The notes: generated from the letters alone by a model not told the origin. 60,280 nt of DNA from Acidimicrobiaceae bacterium (GCA_020637295.1 JACJWF010000017.1:1-60280), one strand, 5' to 3'. Shown: positions 32,752 to 42,089, numbered from the stretch's first letter. Program-made: numbers and translations.

Positions 32752-35394
32752 ATGACCGCCGCCCCGACGGACACGTTCACGACCGAGGAGACGGCCCCCG
32801 CGATGCGCGGAGTTGCCACCCGCGCCCAGATCGTGGTGCTCAGCCTGCTCATCTGGGTGGTCGCCGCGGTCCTGGCGGTCGCCGTGGCCCGATCGCAGGG
32901 CTGGATGGTTCCGACGGCATGGTCCGGCTGGTTCGCCCTGGCGGTGCTGGCACCGGCCTTCGCGGCCACGGAGATCTTCGTCGTGCACCTCCGCATCCGC
33001 GCCGACGCGCACACGTTCTCGCTGGTGGAGCTGCCCTTGGCCTTCGGCCTGTGCTTCGCCCCGCCGCTCGCCGTGCTCGCTGCCCAACTGCTGGGCGCCG
33101 GGTTGGCGTTGGTGCTGCATCGCAAGCAGGGCCTGTTGAAGCTGCTGTTCAACTCGTCCGTCTTCATGCTCACCAACGTGGTAGCGGTGGCCGTTTTCCG
33201 TGGCCTGTCGCCGAATCTCGGTGTGCTGGACTCGCTGAGCCTCACGTCCCTCGCCGGGGCACTGATGGCCGAGGCCACCCTGTCCGTGTTCCTGGTGTGG
33301 GTGGTGATCTCGATGTCCACCGGAGCCTGGAAGCCGGCCGACCTGTGGTCCGACCTGGCGTTCGGTGGGGTCACCACGGTGTTCACCACCAGCCTCGCCG
33401 TCATCGCCGTCGTCGTGGTGGACATGCGGCCCGGTGTCGCCTGGATGCTGGCCATCCCCGTGGTGGGCACCTATCTCGCCAACTGGGCGTACACCACCCA
33501 GCGACGCCGTCACGAGGGACTCGACTTCCTGTACCAGTCCACCCAGCTGCTGCAGGGGTCGCCGGACCTGGAGCCGGCGGTGCTGCAACTGCTGGAGCAC
33601 GCCTGCGACACGTTCAACGCCGAGTCCGCCGAGCTCGTGTACTTCGGCGCAGCCGGCGACCACACCGTGTCCGCTCGGGTCGGTCGCGATGGCCGGCGCT
33701 TCGAGCAGGGACGGGACCAGGCCGACGAGGTGCTGGTGGCGCTGGTGCAGACCCGCCCGTCCGGCCTGCTGGATCCGGACGACCCGCTCGATGGCAGTTA
33801 CCTCGCGTTGCGTGGCTACCGCGACGGCCTGGTGACCACGCTCGCCGGCGAACACGGCGTGCTCGGTGCGATGGTGATCGCCGACCGGCGAAGTGAGGTG
33901 ATGGAGTTCGACAACACCGACGTCCGCCTGGCAGAGACGCTGGCGTTGCACACGGCCACCGCGCTGGAGAACGGCCGGCTGGAGCAGTCGCTGGAACAGT
34001 TGAGGGTGCTGGAGAGCCGCCTGACGTTCCAGGCGCTGCACGACCCGTTGACCGGGCTGGCCAACCGCACCCTGTTCCGCAGCACGCTGGACGCCGCGAT
34101 CGCCGAGCGCGGCGCGGCCGCCGGTGCCGTGCTGTTCGTGGACCTCGACGACTTCAAGACCGTCAACGACAGCTTCGGGCACGCGGTGGGCGATGCCCTG
34201 CTGGTGGAGGTGGCCGGTCGGCTGGTGGCCTCCGTGCGGCCGGAGGACACGATTGCCCGGCTCGGCGGCGACGAGTTCGCCATCCACCTCGACGGCGTGG
34301 GCGATGGCGAAGCATCCCGGTTGGCGGAGCGCCTGCTGGCCAGCCTGGACGCGCCGGTGTTCGTGGCGCACCGGCGCGTGGTCATCCGCGCCAGCGTGGG
34401 CATCGCCCGCATCGACGATGGAGCGGACCCGGAGAGTGTGATGCGCAGCGCCGACACGGCGATGTACACGGCGAAGGCGCAAGGCAAGCACTGCATCGTC
34501 GGTTTCGAGCCGGCGATGTACGAAACCAGCCTGCACCGGTTCAATCTGCACAGCGACCTCCAGCGCGCGCTGGCCCGTGGGGAGTTGGTGGTGCACTACC
34601 AGCCGATCGTGGCGTTGGACGACCAGCACCTGCTGGGTGTGGAGGCGCTGGTGCGCTGGCGGCACCCGCGCCTCGGCCTGCTCTCGCCGGACAGCTTCCT
34701 TCCGCTCGCCGAGGAGACCGGGCTGATCAGCGCGGTGGACCAGGCCACCCTGGAGGAAGCCTGCCGCTGGCTGGCCAGCGTGGACCAGGAGCACCCTGGG
34801 TTGGTCCCCTACGTCAACGTCAACCTGTCGCCGCGCACCGCGCAGGAGCCGCGCTTCGTCGCGGCGGTGCAGGCGGTGTTGGCCACGCACGGGCTGCACC
34901 CCCGGCGCCTCGGGATGGAGATCACCGAGAACGTGCTGTCGCAGCAGGCCGACCGGGCGGTGGACACGCTGCACCGGCTGAAGGCGCTCGGCATCCGCCT
35001 GTCGTTGGACGACTTCGGGACCGGCTACTCGTCGCTCAGCCACCTCCAGACCCTGCCGGTGGACGTGGTGAAGATCGCCAAGCCGTTCGTCGACGACCTC
35101 GAGTCGTCACCCCAGCAGCGGGCGTTCACGTCGGCGATCGTGGCGCTCGGCAGGGCACTGGATCTGCACGTGGTGGCCGAGGGGATCGAGCGTCCCGAGC
35201 AGTTGGCGCTGCTGCGCGGGCTGGGCTGCGACGCCGGCCAGGGGCACTACTTCGCCAGGCCGATGGGCGGCGCCGCTGCGCTGGGGTGGGCACGGCATTG
35301 GGCGCTGCGGCGAGCGCGGCGAGCCGGTGGCGATGGGCCCCGTTCGGCGACGACCGGACAGCCCGCCGTCAGGCCCACAGTCGCAGTGCGGTGA
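32752..35394 (+). CDS. Membrane GAF-GGDEF-EAL cyclic-di-GMP enzyme
   Basis: An 880-residue protein. Residues about 25-245 form a membrane sensor of some seven or eight helices. A GAF-like domain follows (about 258-410). The GGDEF domain is intact (RLGGDEFAI, GGDEF at 505-509) with an inhibitory I-site RPED (496-499) five residues before it. The EAL domain is also intact (VEALVRW, EAL at 631-633; ITENVL; DDFGTGYSS). It can thus in principle both make and break cyclic di-GMP. Its ATG is one base after the subtilase stop, so the two genes are cotranscribed. The end overlaps convergent azlD by 26 bases. Confidence 0.93.
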   Translation: MTAAPTDTFTTEETAPAMRGVATRAQIVVLSLLIWVVAAVLAVAVARSQGWMVPTAWSGWFALAVLAPAFAATEIFVVHLRIRADAHTFSLVELPLAFGLCFAPPLAVLAAQLLGAGLALVLHRKQGLLKLLFNSSVFMLTNVVAVAVFRGLSPNLGVLDSLSLTSLAGALMAEATLSVFLVWVVISMSTGAWKPADLWSDLAFGGVTTVFTTSLAVIAVVVVDMRPGVAWMLAIPVVGTYLANWAYTTQRRRHEGLDFLYQSTQLLQGSPDLEPAVLQLLEHACDTFNAESAELVYFGAAGDHTVSARVGRDGRRFEQGRDQADEVLVALVQTRPSGLLDPDDPLDGSYLALRGYRDGLVTTLAGEHGVLGAMVIADRRSEVMEFDNTDVRLAETLALHTATALENGRLEQSLEQLRVLESRLTFQALHDPLTGLANRTLFRSTLDAAIAERGAAAGAVLFVDLDDFKTVNDSFGHAVGDALLVEVAGRLVASVRPEDTIARLGGDEFAIHLDGVGDGEASRLAERLLASLDAPVFVAHRRVVIRASVGIARIDDGADPESVMRSADTAMYTAKAQGKHCIVGFEPAMYETSLHRFNLHSDLQRALARGELVVHYQPIVALDDQHLLGVEALVRWRHPRLGLLSPDSFLPLAEETGLISAVDQATLEEACRWLASVDQEHPGLVPYVNVNLSPRTAQEPRFVAAVQAVLATHGLHPRRLGMEITENVLSQQADRAVDTLHRLKALGIRLSLDDFGTGYSSLSHLQTLPVDVVKIAKPFVDDLESSPQQRAFTSAIVALGRALDLHVVAEGIERPEQLALLRGLGCDAGQGHYFARPMGGAAALGWARHWALRRARRAGGDGPRSATTGQPAVRPTVAVR

Positions 35395-35698
35395 ACACCA
35401 GCAGGCCGACCGTGATGGTGGCCAGCATGTTGCGCCAACGGACGAACACGGCGGCGGAGGCCACGGCGGCGACGAGCTGATGATTGCCCCAGCCGACGTC
35501 CACATGCCCGCCGGGCACGAGGATGCCGGGAGCGATGACGGCGACGAGCGCGCACGCCGGTGCGTAGCGCATGAGCGACTCCAGCCATGGTGGCAGCTGG
35601 TACCGGGCCGGCAGCATGAAGAAGCTGGAACGGGTGGCGAACACGGTGACCGTGAGCCCGACGATGCCGATGACGTAGTACGGCCAGGACTGGCTCAT
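35369..35698 (-). CDS. azlD: AzlD-like branched-chain amino acid exporter subunit
   Basis: A 109-residue membrane protein with about four helices, the normal AzlD size. Typical features are the N-terminal GLTVTVFATRSSFFMLP, the segment RYAPACALVAVIAPGIL and a C-terminal LVFTALRLW. It forms the small subunit of an AzlCD exporter for branched-chain amino acids. Its ATG overlaps the azlC stop (ATGA). Confidence 0.88.
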   Translation of the reverse strand: MSQSWPYYVIGIVGLTVTVFATRSSFFMLPARYQLPPWLESLMRYAPACALVAVIAPGILVPGGHVDVGWGNHQLVAAVASAAVFVRWRNMLATITVGLLVFTALRLWA

Positions 35699-36438
35699 GC
35701 CGCCACCGCCTGCACGCGGTGCCGCCACTTCTCGGTGGCCATCGCCACCGTGACCCCGGCGGCCACCGCCACGAGCAGCCCGGAGCGCAGGGGGAGATCG
35801 TGGGCCGCCACCGACACCACCGCGGCCACCACGGTGCCCGCCACCGCCGGCATGCCGCGCACCATCGGGATGAGCACGGCCAGCAGGGCGAGGTAGGACG
35901 CCAGCCCCAGCCCCCATTCCTCCGGCACGATGTTGCCGAGCAGGATCCCGACGATCGAGGACACCTGCCAAGCAGCCCAGTTGAAGGTGTTCATGCCGAA
36001 GAAGTAGCCCCACTGCTCGGGGTTGCCGTGCTCGGTGGCGTTGCGGAACCTCTGGGTGAAGAGGGCGAAGCCGAGGTCGCCGTTGAGATAGCCGGCGATC
36101 AGCCGCTGCTGCCATGGCAGGTGGACGAAGGCCCGGCGGGACGCCGCCGCGAAGATGACGAAGCGCAGGTTGACCACCAGCGACGTGGCCCACACCACCG
36201 GCAGCGGGGCTCCGGCGACCAGCAGGGGCAGGGTGGCCAGCTGGGCCGACCCCGCGTACATCATCACCGACATCTGCAGGGCGATCGGCACGCTGAGGCC
36301 GGCGTTCACCATGACCGCGCCGGTGACCAGACCCCAGACGGCGACCGGCAGGCCCATCGGCGCCATCACCCGCACCCCCTCGCGGAACGCGCTGCGTTCC
36401 ATCGGCGGGAACAGGCCCCGGGTGCTCGTGCGCTGCAT
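35695..36438 (-). CDS. azlC: AzlC-like branched-chain amino acid permease subunit
   Basis: A 247-residue membrane protein, the large subunit of the AzlCD pair. AFREGVRVMAPMGLPVAVWG, MYAGSAQLATLPLL and LVVNLRFVIFAAASRRA are family landmarks, as is NGDLGFALFTQRF. It exports valine, leucine or related compounds. It is divergent from a winged-helix regulator with an 84-base gap that holds a repeat-rich control region. No Lrp-type regulator is adjacent. Confidence 0.9.
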   Translation of the reverse strand: MQRTSTRGLFPPMERSAFREGVRVMAPMGLPVAVWGLVTGAVMVNAGLSVPIALQMSVMMYAGSAQLATLPLLVAGAPLPVVWATSLVVNLRFVIFAAASRRAFVHLPWQQRLIAGYLNGDLGFALFTQRFRNATEHGNPEQWGYFFGMNTFNWAAWQVSSIVGILLGNIVPEEWGLGLASYLALLAVLIPMVRGMPAVAGTVVAAVVSVAAHDLPLRSGLLVAVAAGVTVAMATEKWRHRVQAVAA

Positions 36439-36486
36439 CCCGCCACTGTGCCGCCACCGCGGCCGATCCCCACCGCGAATTCGTCA

Positions 36487-36533
36487 TTGACCGACGTCCG
36501 GCATCCTTCTAATGTTCGGCAAGTGTCGGACGT
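36487..36533 (+). promoter_or_regulatory. Control region of regulator-MFS operon with inverted repeat
   Basis: ACGTCCGGCA (36494-36503) and TGTCGGACGT (36524-36533) form an inverted repeat matching at nine of ten positions with a 20-base spacer. A third half-site-like TGTTCGGCA lies in the middle (36513-36521). TTGACC (36487-36492) and TCTAAT (36508-36513) may be the promoter, with a 15-base gap. The right arm overlaps the GTG start, which fits autorepression of a nearly leaderless mRNA. Confidence 0.45.
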
Positions 36534-37089
36534 TCAGCGGGGAATCCACCAACTCGACTACGAGTTGGCCGAGGAGATCTCGGCCGACACCCCGGCGCGG
36601 CTGAAGGCGCTGGCCGAGCCGTACCGGATGCTGCTGCTGGACCTCGTGCTGGAGCGGGCGATGAGCGTCACCGAACTGGCAGCACGCACGAGTCGGCCGA
36701 AGGGCACCGTCGCCCATCATGTGGACGTCTTGGCGGACAGCGGGCTGCTGCAGGTGGTCCGCACCCGCCGCCGCCGGGCCATGGAGGAGCGCTTCTACGG
36801 GCGCACGGCGCGCACGATCGTGTTCCCCGACAGCGTGCACGACGGTGACCTGCCGTTCGTGGCCGACGCTCGCCGGCTGATCGACATGGACGCGCCGGCG
36901 TCCACGCCGTCGATGTTCACCATGCGCGCCGTGCGGATTCCCGACGAGCGGGCCGACGAGTTCTGCCGCCGCCTGCATGCCCTGGCGCTGGAGTTCAGCC
37001 GCCAGCCGCGGAGCGGGCGGCGTGAGTACGCCGTGCTGCTCGCGCTGTTCCCCACCAACCGCCCCGTCGCCCCGAAGGACGAGCCATGA
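36523..37089 (+). CDS. Winged-helix (ArsR-like) regulator of an MFS exporter
   Basis: A 188-residue regulator. The HTH runs from ALAEPYRMLLLDLVLERAMSV through TSRPKGTVAHHVDVLADSGLL, followed by a basic wing (RTRRRRAMEERFYGRTAR). The C-terminal half is an effector domain I do not recognise. The GTG at 36523 is the only start close to the control repeats. The downstream MFS start overlaps its stop (ATGA), so it most likely represses its own operon and releases it when the exporter substrate binds. Confidence 0.82.
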   Translation: MSDVQRGIHQLDYELAEEISADTPARLKALAEPYRMLLLDLVLERAMSVTELAARTSRPKGTVAHHVDVLADSGLLQVVRTRRRRAMEERFYGRTARTIVFPDSVHDGDLPFVADARRLIDMDAPASTPSMFTMRAVRIPDERADEFCRRLHALALEFSRQPRSGRREYAVLLALFPTNRPVAPKDEP

Positions 37090-38444
37090 CCGACACCGCC
37101 ACCGTCGACCCCGACGCGCCACAGCCGGCACCGCCGCAGAAGGCCCGGCTGGGGGCCAACTACCGCAAGCTCTACACCGCCACCGCGCTGTCCAACATCG
37201 GCGACGGCATGTCCGCCATCGCCTACCCGTGGTTGGCGTCGGCGATCACCCGCAACCCGCTGCTGATCGCGCTGGTGGCCGGTGTGCAGCGCCTGCCGTG
37301 GTTGTTCTTCACCCTGCCGGCGGGCGTCATCACCGACCGGGTGGACCGCAAACGGGCGATGGTCACCATGGACACCCTGCGCGGGCTGCTGACCGTGGGT
37401 GTCGCCGTGGCCGTACTGGCCGAGCAGGGGTCGCTGCCGTCCCCGAAGGAACTGGACCAGGTGGTGGGCACCCGCGCCGGGCTCTATGTGGTGCTGCTGC
37501 TGGCCACCCTGCTGCTCGGGTGCGCGGAAGTGTTGCGCGACAACTCCAATCAGACGTTCCTGCCGTCGATCGTCGCCCCCGAACACCTGGAGAAGGCCAA
37601 CGGACGCATCTGGGGCATCGAGGCCGCGGCCAACACGTTCATCGGCCCGCCGATCGGCTCGCTGCTGCTGGTCATCGCGTTCTCCGCCCCGTTCTTCGTG
37701 GATGCCGGCTCGTTCTTCGCCGCGGCCGCCCTGGTGGCACTGATCCCCGGCACGTTCAAGGCCGAACGCCCCGAAACCGCGACGGCCGGTTCGTGGCGAG
37801 CCGAACTGAAGGAGGGTGTGCGCTGGCTGTGGCACCACCCGCTGCTGCGCTCGATGGCCATCATCCTCGGCCTGATGAACATGGCCAGCATGATCACCGG
37901 GTCGATCTTCGTGCTCTACGCCCAGGACGTGCTGGACGTCGGTCCCGTGACGTTCACGATCATGGGCTTCGGCTTCGCCGTCGGCTCGATCGTCGGTGGC
38001 TACGTGGCGCCGTGGCTGTCGAAGCGGCTGGGCAGCGGCACCTGCCTGGCCATCACCCTGGGTTCGGCGGCGGTGGTCAACACGCTGGTCGGGCTGGTGT
38101 CGTGGTGGCCCATCGTGGGTGTGCTGTTCGCCATCGGCACCCTGCTCGGCAGCACCTGGAACGTCATCACCGTGAGCCTCCGCCAGACGATCATCCCGCC
38201 GCACCTGCTCGGCCGCGTCAACAGCGTGTACCGCTTCTTCGCCTGGGGGATGATGCCCATCGGCGCCGCGCTGGGCGGGGCCATCGTCTGGATCGCCGAG
38301 CAGAGCGTGTCGCACACGATGGCACTGCGCACGGTGTGGTTCGTGGACGGCGCCGTCCACGTCGGCCTGTTCGTGGTGGGTCGCCGCCTGCTCACCACCG
38401 AGCGCCTGGAGTCCGCCCGGTCGGCCGCGGTCGCCGGCCACTGA
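37086..38444 (+). CDS. MFS exporter (EntS/MFS_3-like)
   Basis: A 452-residue 12-helix transporter. The start ALSNIGDGMSAIAYPWLASAI is typical of MFS_3 exporters of drugs or siderophores, and motif A is seen as AGVITDRVDRKRAM. VLRDNSNQTFLPSIV and RVNSVYRFFAWGMMPIGAALGG match the conserved cytoplasmic-loop segments. It is coupled to the regulator upstream. It ends five bases before a convergent gene. The substrate is unknown. Confidence 0.88.
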   Translation: MTDTATVDPDAPQPAPPQKARLGANYRKLYTATALSNIGDGMSAIAYPWLASAITRNPLLIALVAGVQRLPWLFFTLPAGVITDRVDRKRAMVTMDTLRGLLTVGVAVAVLAEQGSLPSPKELDQVVGTRAGLYVVLLLATLLLGCAEVLRDNSNQTFLPSIVAPEHLEKANGRIWGIEAAANTFIGPPIGSLLLVIAFSAPFFVDAGSFFAAAALVALIPGTFKAERPETATAGSWRAELKEGVRWLWHHPLLRSMAIILGLMNMASMITGSIFVLYAQDVLDVGPVTFTIMGFGFAVGSIVGGYVAPWLSKRLGSGTCLAITLGSAAVVNTLVGLVSWWPIVGVLFAIGTLLGSTWNVITVSLRQTIIPPHLLGRVNSVYRFFAWGMMPIGAALGGAIVWIAEQSVSHTMALRTVWFVDGAVHVGLFVVGRRLLTTERLESARSAAVAGH

Positions 38445-38448
38445 CCCT

Positions 38449-39261
38449 TCAGCGGCGGCGACGGTCCTCGCCGGGAGGCGGTGCCGGCCGGTAGGCGGCC
38501 AGCGCATCCGCCACCGTCATGTCCAGTGCGGTGGCGTACTCGCCGGCGGGCACATGGGTGAGGCCGCGGCGGATGCGGCCGGCCAGGCTGCGTTGCAGGT
38601 ACGGGATGACCGCGGACGCGACCTCCCATCCGCGGCGATCATGGCCCACCAGCCGCTGCCGAGTGACGGTGTGGCGGTCGAAGCGGACCACATCGCCGTC
38701 GAGGGTGACACCCGGTTCGGCCAGGTCGACGATGACGCAGGTGAGCCCGAGCCGCCCGGTGGACGCGGGGTCCGTGCGGGTCATCACCAGAGCGTGCGTG
38801 GTGGGCGTGCCACGCAGCTTCGCACCCGTGATCGTGAGGGTGTCGAACTCCCAGTCCGCCCGGCAGCGCACGTCGTCGAGCTCGCGGCGGGGCTCGGCCA
38901 CCAGCAGGTCCCAGGTGTGCTCACCGCGCAGCAGCGGCTCCAGCCACTGGCGGCGGGTGTCGTCGGGCAGGAATTGGCGCAGGGCCGGTGCAATGGCCCG
39001 GAAGCCGTCGTTGTCCACTGGCGGTGCCAACGCACGGGCGGCGGCCAGTTCGCGTTCGATGACCTCCTGCAGCCGGGTGGTGACGCCCAGGCCGCCATGC
39101 TGGCGTGGCCAGGTGGGTGCGGTGAGGCCGGTGTCGGCGAGGCGCCGCCACCACTCGCGGACGGTGATGTGCGGCGCGAAGTTGTTCTCCAGCCAGTGGC
39201 GCAGTGCATCGAGAAACTGGTCACCGACCGGCCACCAGGGGCGTTCCACCGGAGCGTCCAT
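38449..39261 (-). CDS. Degenerate, C-terminally short acyl-CoA dehydrogenase-like protein
   Basis: A 270-residue protein with the N-terminal helical and middle beta domains of acyl-CoA dehydrogenases (WWRRLADTGLTAPTWPRQHGGLGV). The C-terminal helical domain is missing. Family members are about 380-400 residues. The FAD-loop TEPGAGSD-type motif is replaced by LLVAEPRRELDD, and no catalytic Glu region remains. It is therefore probably inactive as a dehydrogenase, although the frame is intact. It could be a decaying gene or a regulatory pseudo-enzyme. It lies convergent to an MFS gene and divergent from an AlkB-like gene. Confidence 0.65.
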   Translation of the reverse strand: MDAPVERPWWPVGDQFLDALRHWLENNFAPHITVREWWRRLADTGLTAPTWPRQHGGLGVTTRLQEVIERELAAARALAPPVDNDGFRAIAPALRQFLPDDTRRQWLEPLLRGEHTWDLLVAEPRRELDDVRCRADWEFDTLTITGAKLRGTPTTHALVMTRTDPASTGRLGLTCVIVDLAEPGVTLDGDVVRFDRHTVTRQRLVGHDRRGWEVASAVIPYLQRSLAGRIRRGLTHVPAGEYATALDMTVADALAAYRPAPPPGEDRRRR

Positions 39262-39312
39262 GGCGCAGCACGGTAGTGCGCGGCCCGCGGCACGGATTGC
39301 GATACTGGCGCA

Positions 39313-40008
39313 GTGGAACCGTCCGAGTTGGAGATCGATCGCCGTGCCCCGGTGCGACGCATCGCGCTCGACGCCACGTCGTGGGTGGACGTGGTGGACG
39401 GGTTCGTGCGCGACGCCCCGGGTGCGTTGGCGCGCCTGACGGCCGAGGTGCCATGGTCGCAGCAGGAGGTGCTGCGCTACGACCACTATGTGCCCGAGCA
39501 ACGCGTGGGTGCAGGGCTGCGGGCCGACGCCACCGTGCTCACCCGCCAGATCGATCTGCACCTTCGAGCCACCTACCGGCAGCCGATGGAGGGCGTCGCC
39601 GCCCTGCTGTACCGCGACGGCACGGACTTCCAGGGTCTGCACAGCGACCGCTCCATGCGCTGGCTGGACGACACGCTGATCGCCATCGTCGTGCTCGGCC
39701 AGCGGCGCCCGTTCGTGCTCCGTCCGAGAGGGCCGTGGGCGGCGGCCCAGGCGGACAAGGTGCCGGCCGGCAGCGGGCCGGACGATGTGGTGCTGCTGCC
39801 GGGGGAGGGCGACCTGCTGGTGATGGGCGGGCGGGCGCAAGCGGACTGGTTGCACGGCATCCCCGCCGCGGACACTCCGAATCCCCGTGTGTCCCTGACC
39901 TGGCGGTGGACCCGCCGCTCCGGCCGGCCGGACACTGCGCCGGGGCACGCGGACGGCCGGGCCTATGGCGATGCCTCGCGCCGCCCCGGCACCCGCCGGG
40001 CAGGGTGA
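39313..40008 (+). CDS. AlkB-like Fe(II)/2OG dioxygenase
   Basis: A 231-residue protein with the AlkB core. The iron ligands are H110-S-D112 (GLHSDRSMRW) and H181 (DWLHGIP). The double-Arg signature PRVSLTWR (R192, R198) binds 2-oxoglutarate; AlkB has RxNxTxR, here with Ser for Asn. The N-terminal PWSQQEVLRYDHYVPEQR fits the nucleotide-recognition lid. AlkB enzymes demethylate N1-methyladenine and N3-methylcytosine in DNA or RNA. A GTG start is used. The tail after 200 is disordered and basic. Confidence 0.82.
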   Translation: MEPSELEIDRRAPVRRIALDATSWVDVVDGFVRDAPGALARLTAEVPWSQQEVLRYDHYVPEQRVGAGLRADATVLTRQIDLHLRATYRQPMEGVAALLYRDGTDFQGLHSDRSMRWLDDTLIAIVVLGQRRPFVLRPRGPWAAAQADKVPAGSGPDDVVLLPGEGDLLVMGGRAQADWLHGIPAADTPNPRVSLTWRWTRRSGRPDTAPGHADGRAYGDASRRPGTRRAG

Positions 40009-40073
40009 GGCCGGTCGCCCGCCGATCGGGAGTCAGGTGCGCCGCCCGATCCGGTGACCTACGATGAAAGCCC

Positions 40074-42089
40074 TTGAGTGACAGCACGCCCGATCTCGAC
40101 GCCGTCATCCGGCCCTTTGCCGACGTTCCCGGTGGCCTCCTTCCTGCTCTCCACGCCGTGCAGAGCGCTGCGGGCTACGTGCCCCGCTCGCTGATACCGC
40201 AGCTGGCCCGCACGTTCCGCCTCGGTGAGGCCGAGGTGCACGGCGTGTTGACCTTCTACCACGACTTCCGAACCGAGCCGCTGGCCGGGCCGGACGTGCA
40301 GGTGTGCCGAGGTGAGGCCTGCCAGGCACGTGGCGGGCGGGCCACGTGGGCCGCGGCGCTGGATGCCGCCGACGGGCAGGACGTGTCGGTCCGCGAGGTG
40401 TTCTGCCTGGGGTTGTGTGCCCAGGGGCCCACGCTGGCCGTCGACGGGCGGTTGCACGTGGGCGTGGATGCCGCCGACGCGGTGGGCATCGTCGGGCACG
40501 CCGTGCGCCAGCGGGTGGTGCCGCCGCGCGAAGACCCGCCCACGCCCGGCCAGGTGGTCGTCTACGTGCCGCGTGACGCCGCCGCACTGGCCGTCGGAGC
40601 GGACGACGTGGCCACTGTGATCGAGGCCGACGACCGGGCCACCGTGGTGCGAACGGGTTCGCGCGGGATGTTGTGGCTGGAGCCGCTGGTGGAAGTGGCC
40701 ACGCCGTCCGGGCGTGTCGCCTACGGGCCGGTCACCGCCCGCGACGTGCCCCGCCTGCTGGCGGCCGGGATGCTCGACGGGGCCGACCACCCCCTGTGCC
40801 TCGGCCCGGTGGAGGAGCTGGACTGGTTGCGCCGCCAGCAGAGGGTGACGTTCGCGCGCGTGGGCGTGGTGGACCCCCGTGATGCCGCTGACTACGAGGC
40901 CCATGGCGGTCTCGACGGCCTGCGTCGGGCCTTGTCCATGGCGCCCGCCGAGGTGGTCGCCGAGGTCACCGCCAGCGGCTTGCGTGGCCGGGGAGGCGCC
41001 GCGTTCCCCACCGGCGTGAAGTGGCAGACCGTGCTGGACACCCCTGGCGACGTGAAGTACATCGTGGCCAACGCCGATGAGGGCGACAGCGGAACCTTCG
41101 CCGACCGGATGCTGATGGAAGGCGATCCGTGTTCGCTGCTGGAGGGCATGGCCATCGCCGGCTGGGCGGTCGGTGCCGCCGAGGGGTACGTCTACATCCG
41201 CAGCGAGTACCCGCACGCGATCGCCGCCATGGAGGCTGCCCTCGGTGCGGCCCGGGCGGCCGGCTGGCTGGGCGCCGATGTACTGGGCAGCGGGTTCGCG
41301 TTCGACGTTCACCTGCGGGTCGGCGCCGGGGCGTACATCTGCGGTGAGGAGACCGCGCTGCTGGAGAGCTTGGAAGGACGGCGCGGGGCGGTGCGGGCCA
41401 AACCGCCGCTGCCCGCGATCGCCGGGCTGTGGGGGCGGCCGACCGTCATCAACAATGTGCTCACGCTGGCCACGGTGCCGGCGGTGCTGGCCGGAGGCGC
41501 TGCCGCCTACGCCGCCCTGGGCACGGGGCGCAGCCGCGGCACCCAGATCGTCCAGCTGGCCGGCAACATCGCCCGTGGCGGCATCGTGGAGACCGAGTTC
41601 GGCCTGTCGCTGCACGACGTGGTGCACGGCTTCGGCGGCGGCACCGCGAACGGTCGCACCGTTCGCGCGGCGCAGGTGGGTGGTCCGCTCGGCGCGTACG
41701 TGCCGGCGGACCAGTTCGACCTGCCGCTGGACTACGAGGCGTTCGCCGCCGCCGGCGCGATGCTCGGCCACGGCGGGGTGGTGGTGTTCGACGACACGGT
41801 GGACATGGCCGCCCAGGCCCGCTTTGCCATGGAGTTCTGTGCCATCGAGAGCTGCGGCAAGTGCACCCCGTGCCGCATCGGCAGCACCCGCGGGGTGGAG
41901 CTGATCGACCGCATCGGTGCCGGGCAGGACGTCGCCGCCAACCTGGAACTGCTGGAGGACCTCTGCGAGGTGATGGCCGACGGCTCGCTGTGTGCGATGG
42001 GCGGCCTCACCCCGCTGCCCGTGCGCAGCGCCGTGCGGCACTTCCCCGAGGACTTCCACTCCGCCCTGCCGGAAGGAGGCAGCGAGTGA
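40074..42089 (+). CDS. fdsGB: Formate dehydrogenase FdsG-FdsB fusion (NADH-binding subunit)
   Basis: A 671-residue fusion of a NuoE/FdsG-like domain (about 1-150) with a NuoF/FdsB-like domain (about 160-670). The N-terminal [2Fe-2S] cluster uses VCRGEACQARGG and VFCLGLCAQG. The FMN/NAD part has GLRGRGGAAFPTGVKW, NADEGDSGTFADR and GAYICGEETALLESLEG. The C-terminal [4Fe-4S] site is ESCGKCTPCRIG with a later LCAMGG. It passes electrons from formate to NAD. TTG at 40074 is the start because an in-frame stop lies nine bases upstream. The next gene overlaps its stop (GTGA). No fdhD or molybdenum-cofactor gene is nearby. Confidence 0.9.
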   Translation: MSDSTPDLDAVIRPFADVPGGLLPALHAVQSAAGYVPRSLIPQLARTFRLGEAEVHGVLTFYHDFRTEPLAGPDVQVCRGEACQARGGRATWAAALDAADGQDVSVREVFCLGLCAQGPTLAVDGRLHVGVDAADAVGIVGHAVRQRVVPPREDPPTPGQVVVYVPRDAAALAVGADDVATVIEADDRATVVRTGSRGMLWLEPLVEVATPSGRVAYGPVTARDVPRLLAAGMLDGADHPLCLGPVEELDWLRRQQRVTFARVGVVDPRDAADYEAHGGLDGLRRALSMAPAEVVAEVTASGLRGRGGAAFPTGVKWQTVLDTPGDVKYIVANADEGDSGTFADRMLMEGDPCSLLEGMAIAGWAVGAAEGYVYIRSEYPHAIAAMEAALGAARAAGWLGADVLGSGFAFDVHLRVGAGAYICGEETALLESLEGRRGAVRAKPPLPAIAGLWGRPTVINNVLTLATVPAVLAGGAAAYAALGTGRSRGTQIVQLAGNIARGGIVETEFGLSLHDVVHGFGGGTANGRTVRAAQVGGPLGAYVPADQFDLPLDYEAFAAAGAMLGHGGVVVFDDTVDMAAQARFAMEFCAIESCGKCTPCRIGSTRGVELIDRIGAGQDVAANLELLEDLCEVMADGSLCAMGGLTPLPVRSAVRHFPEDFHSALPEGGSE

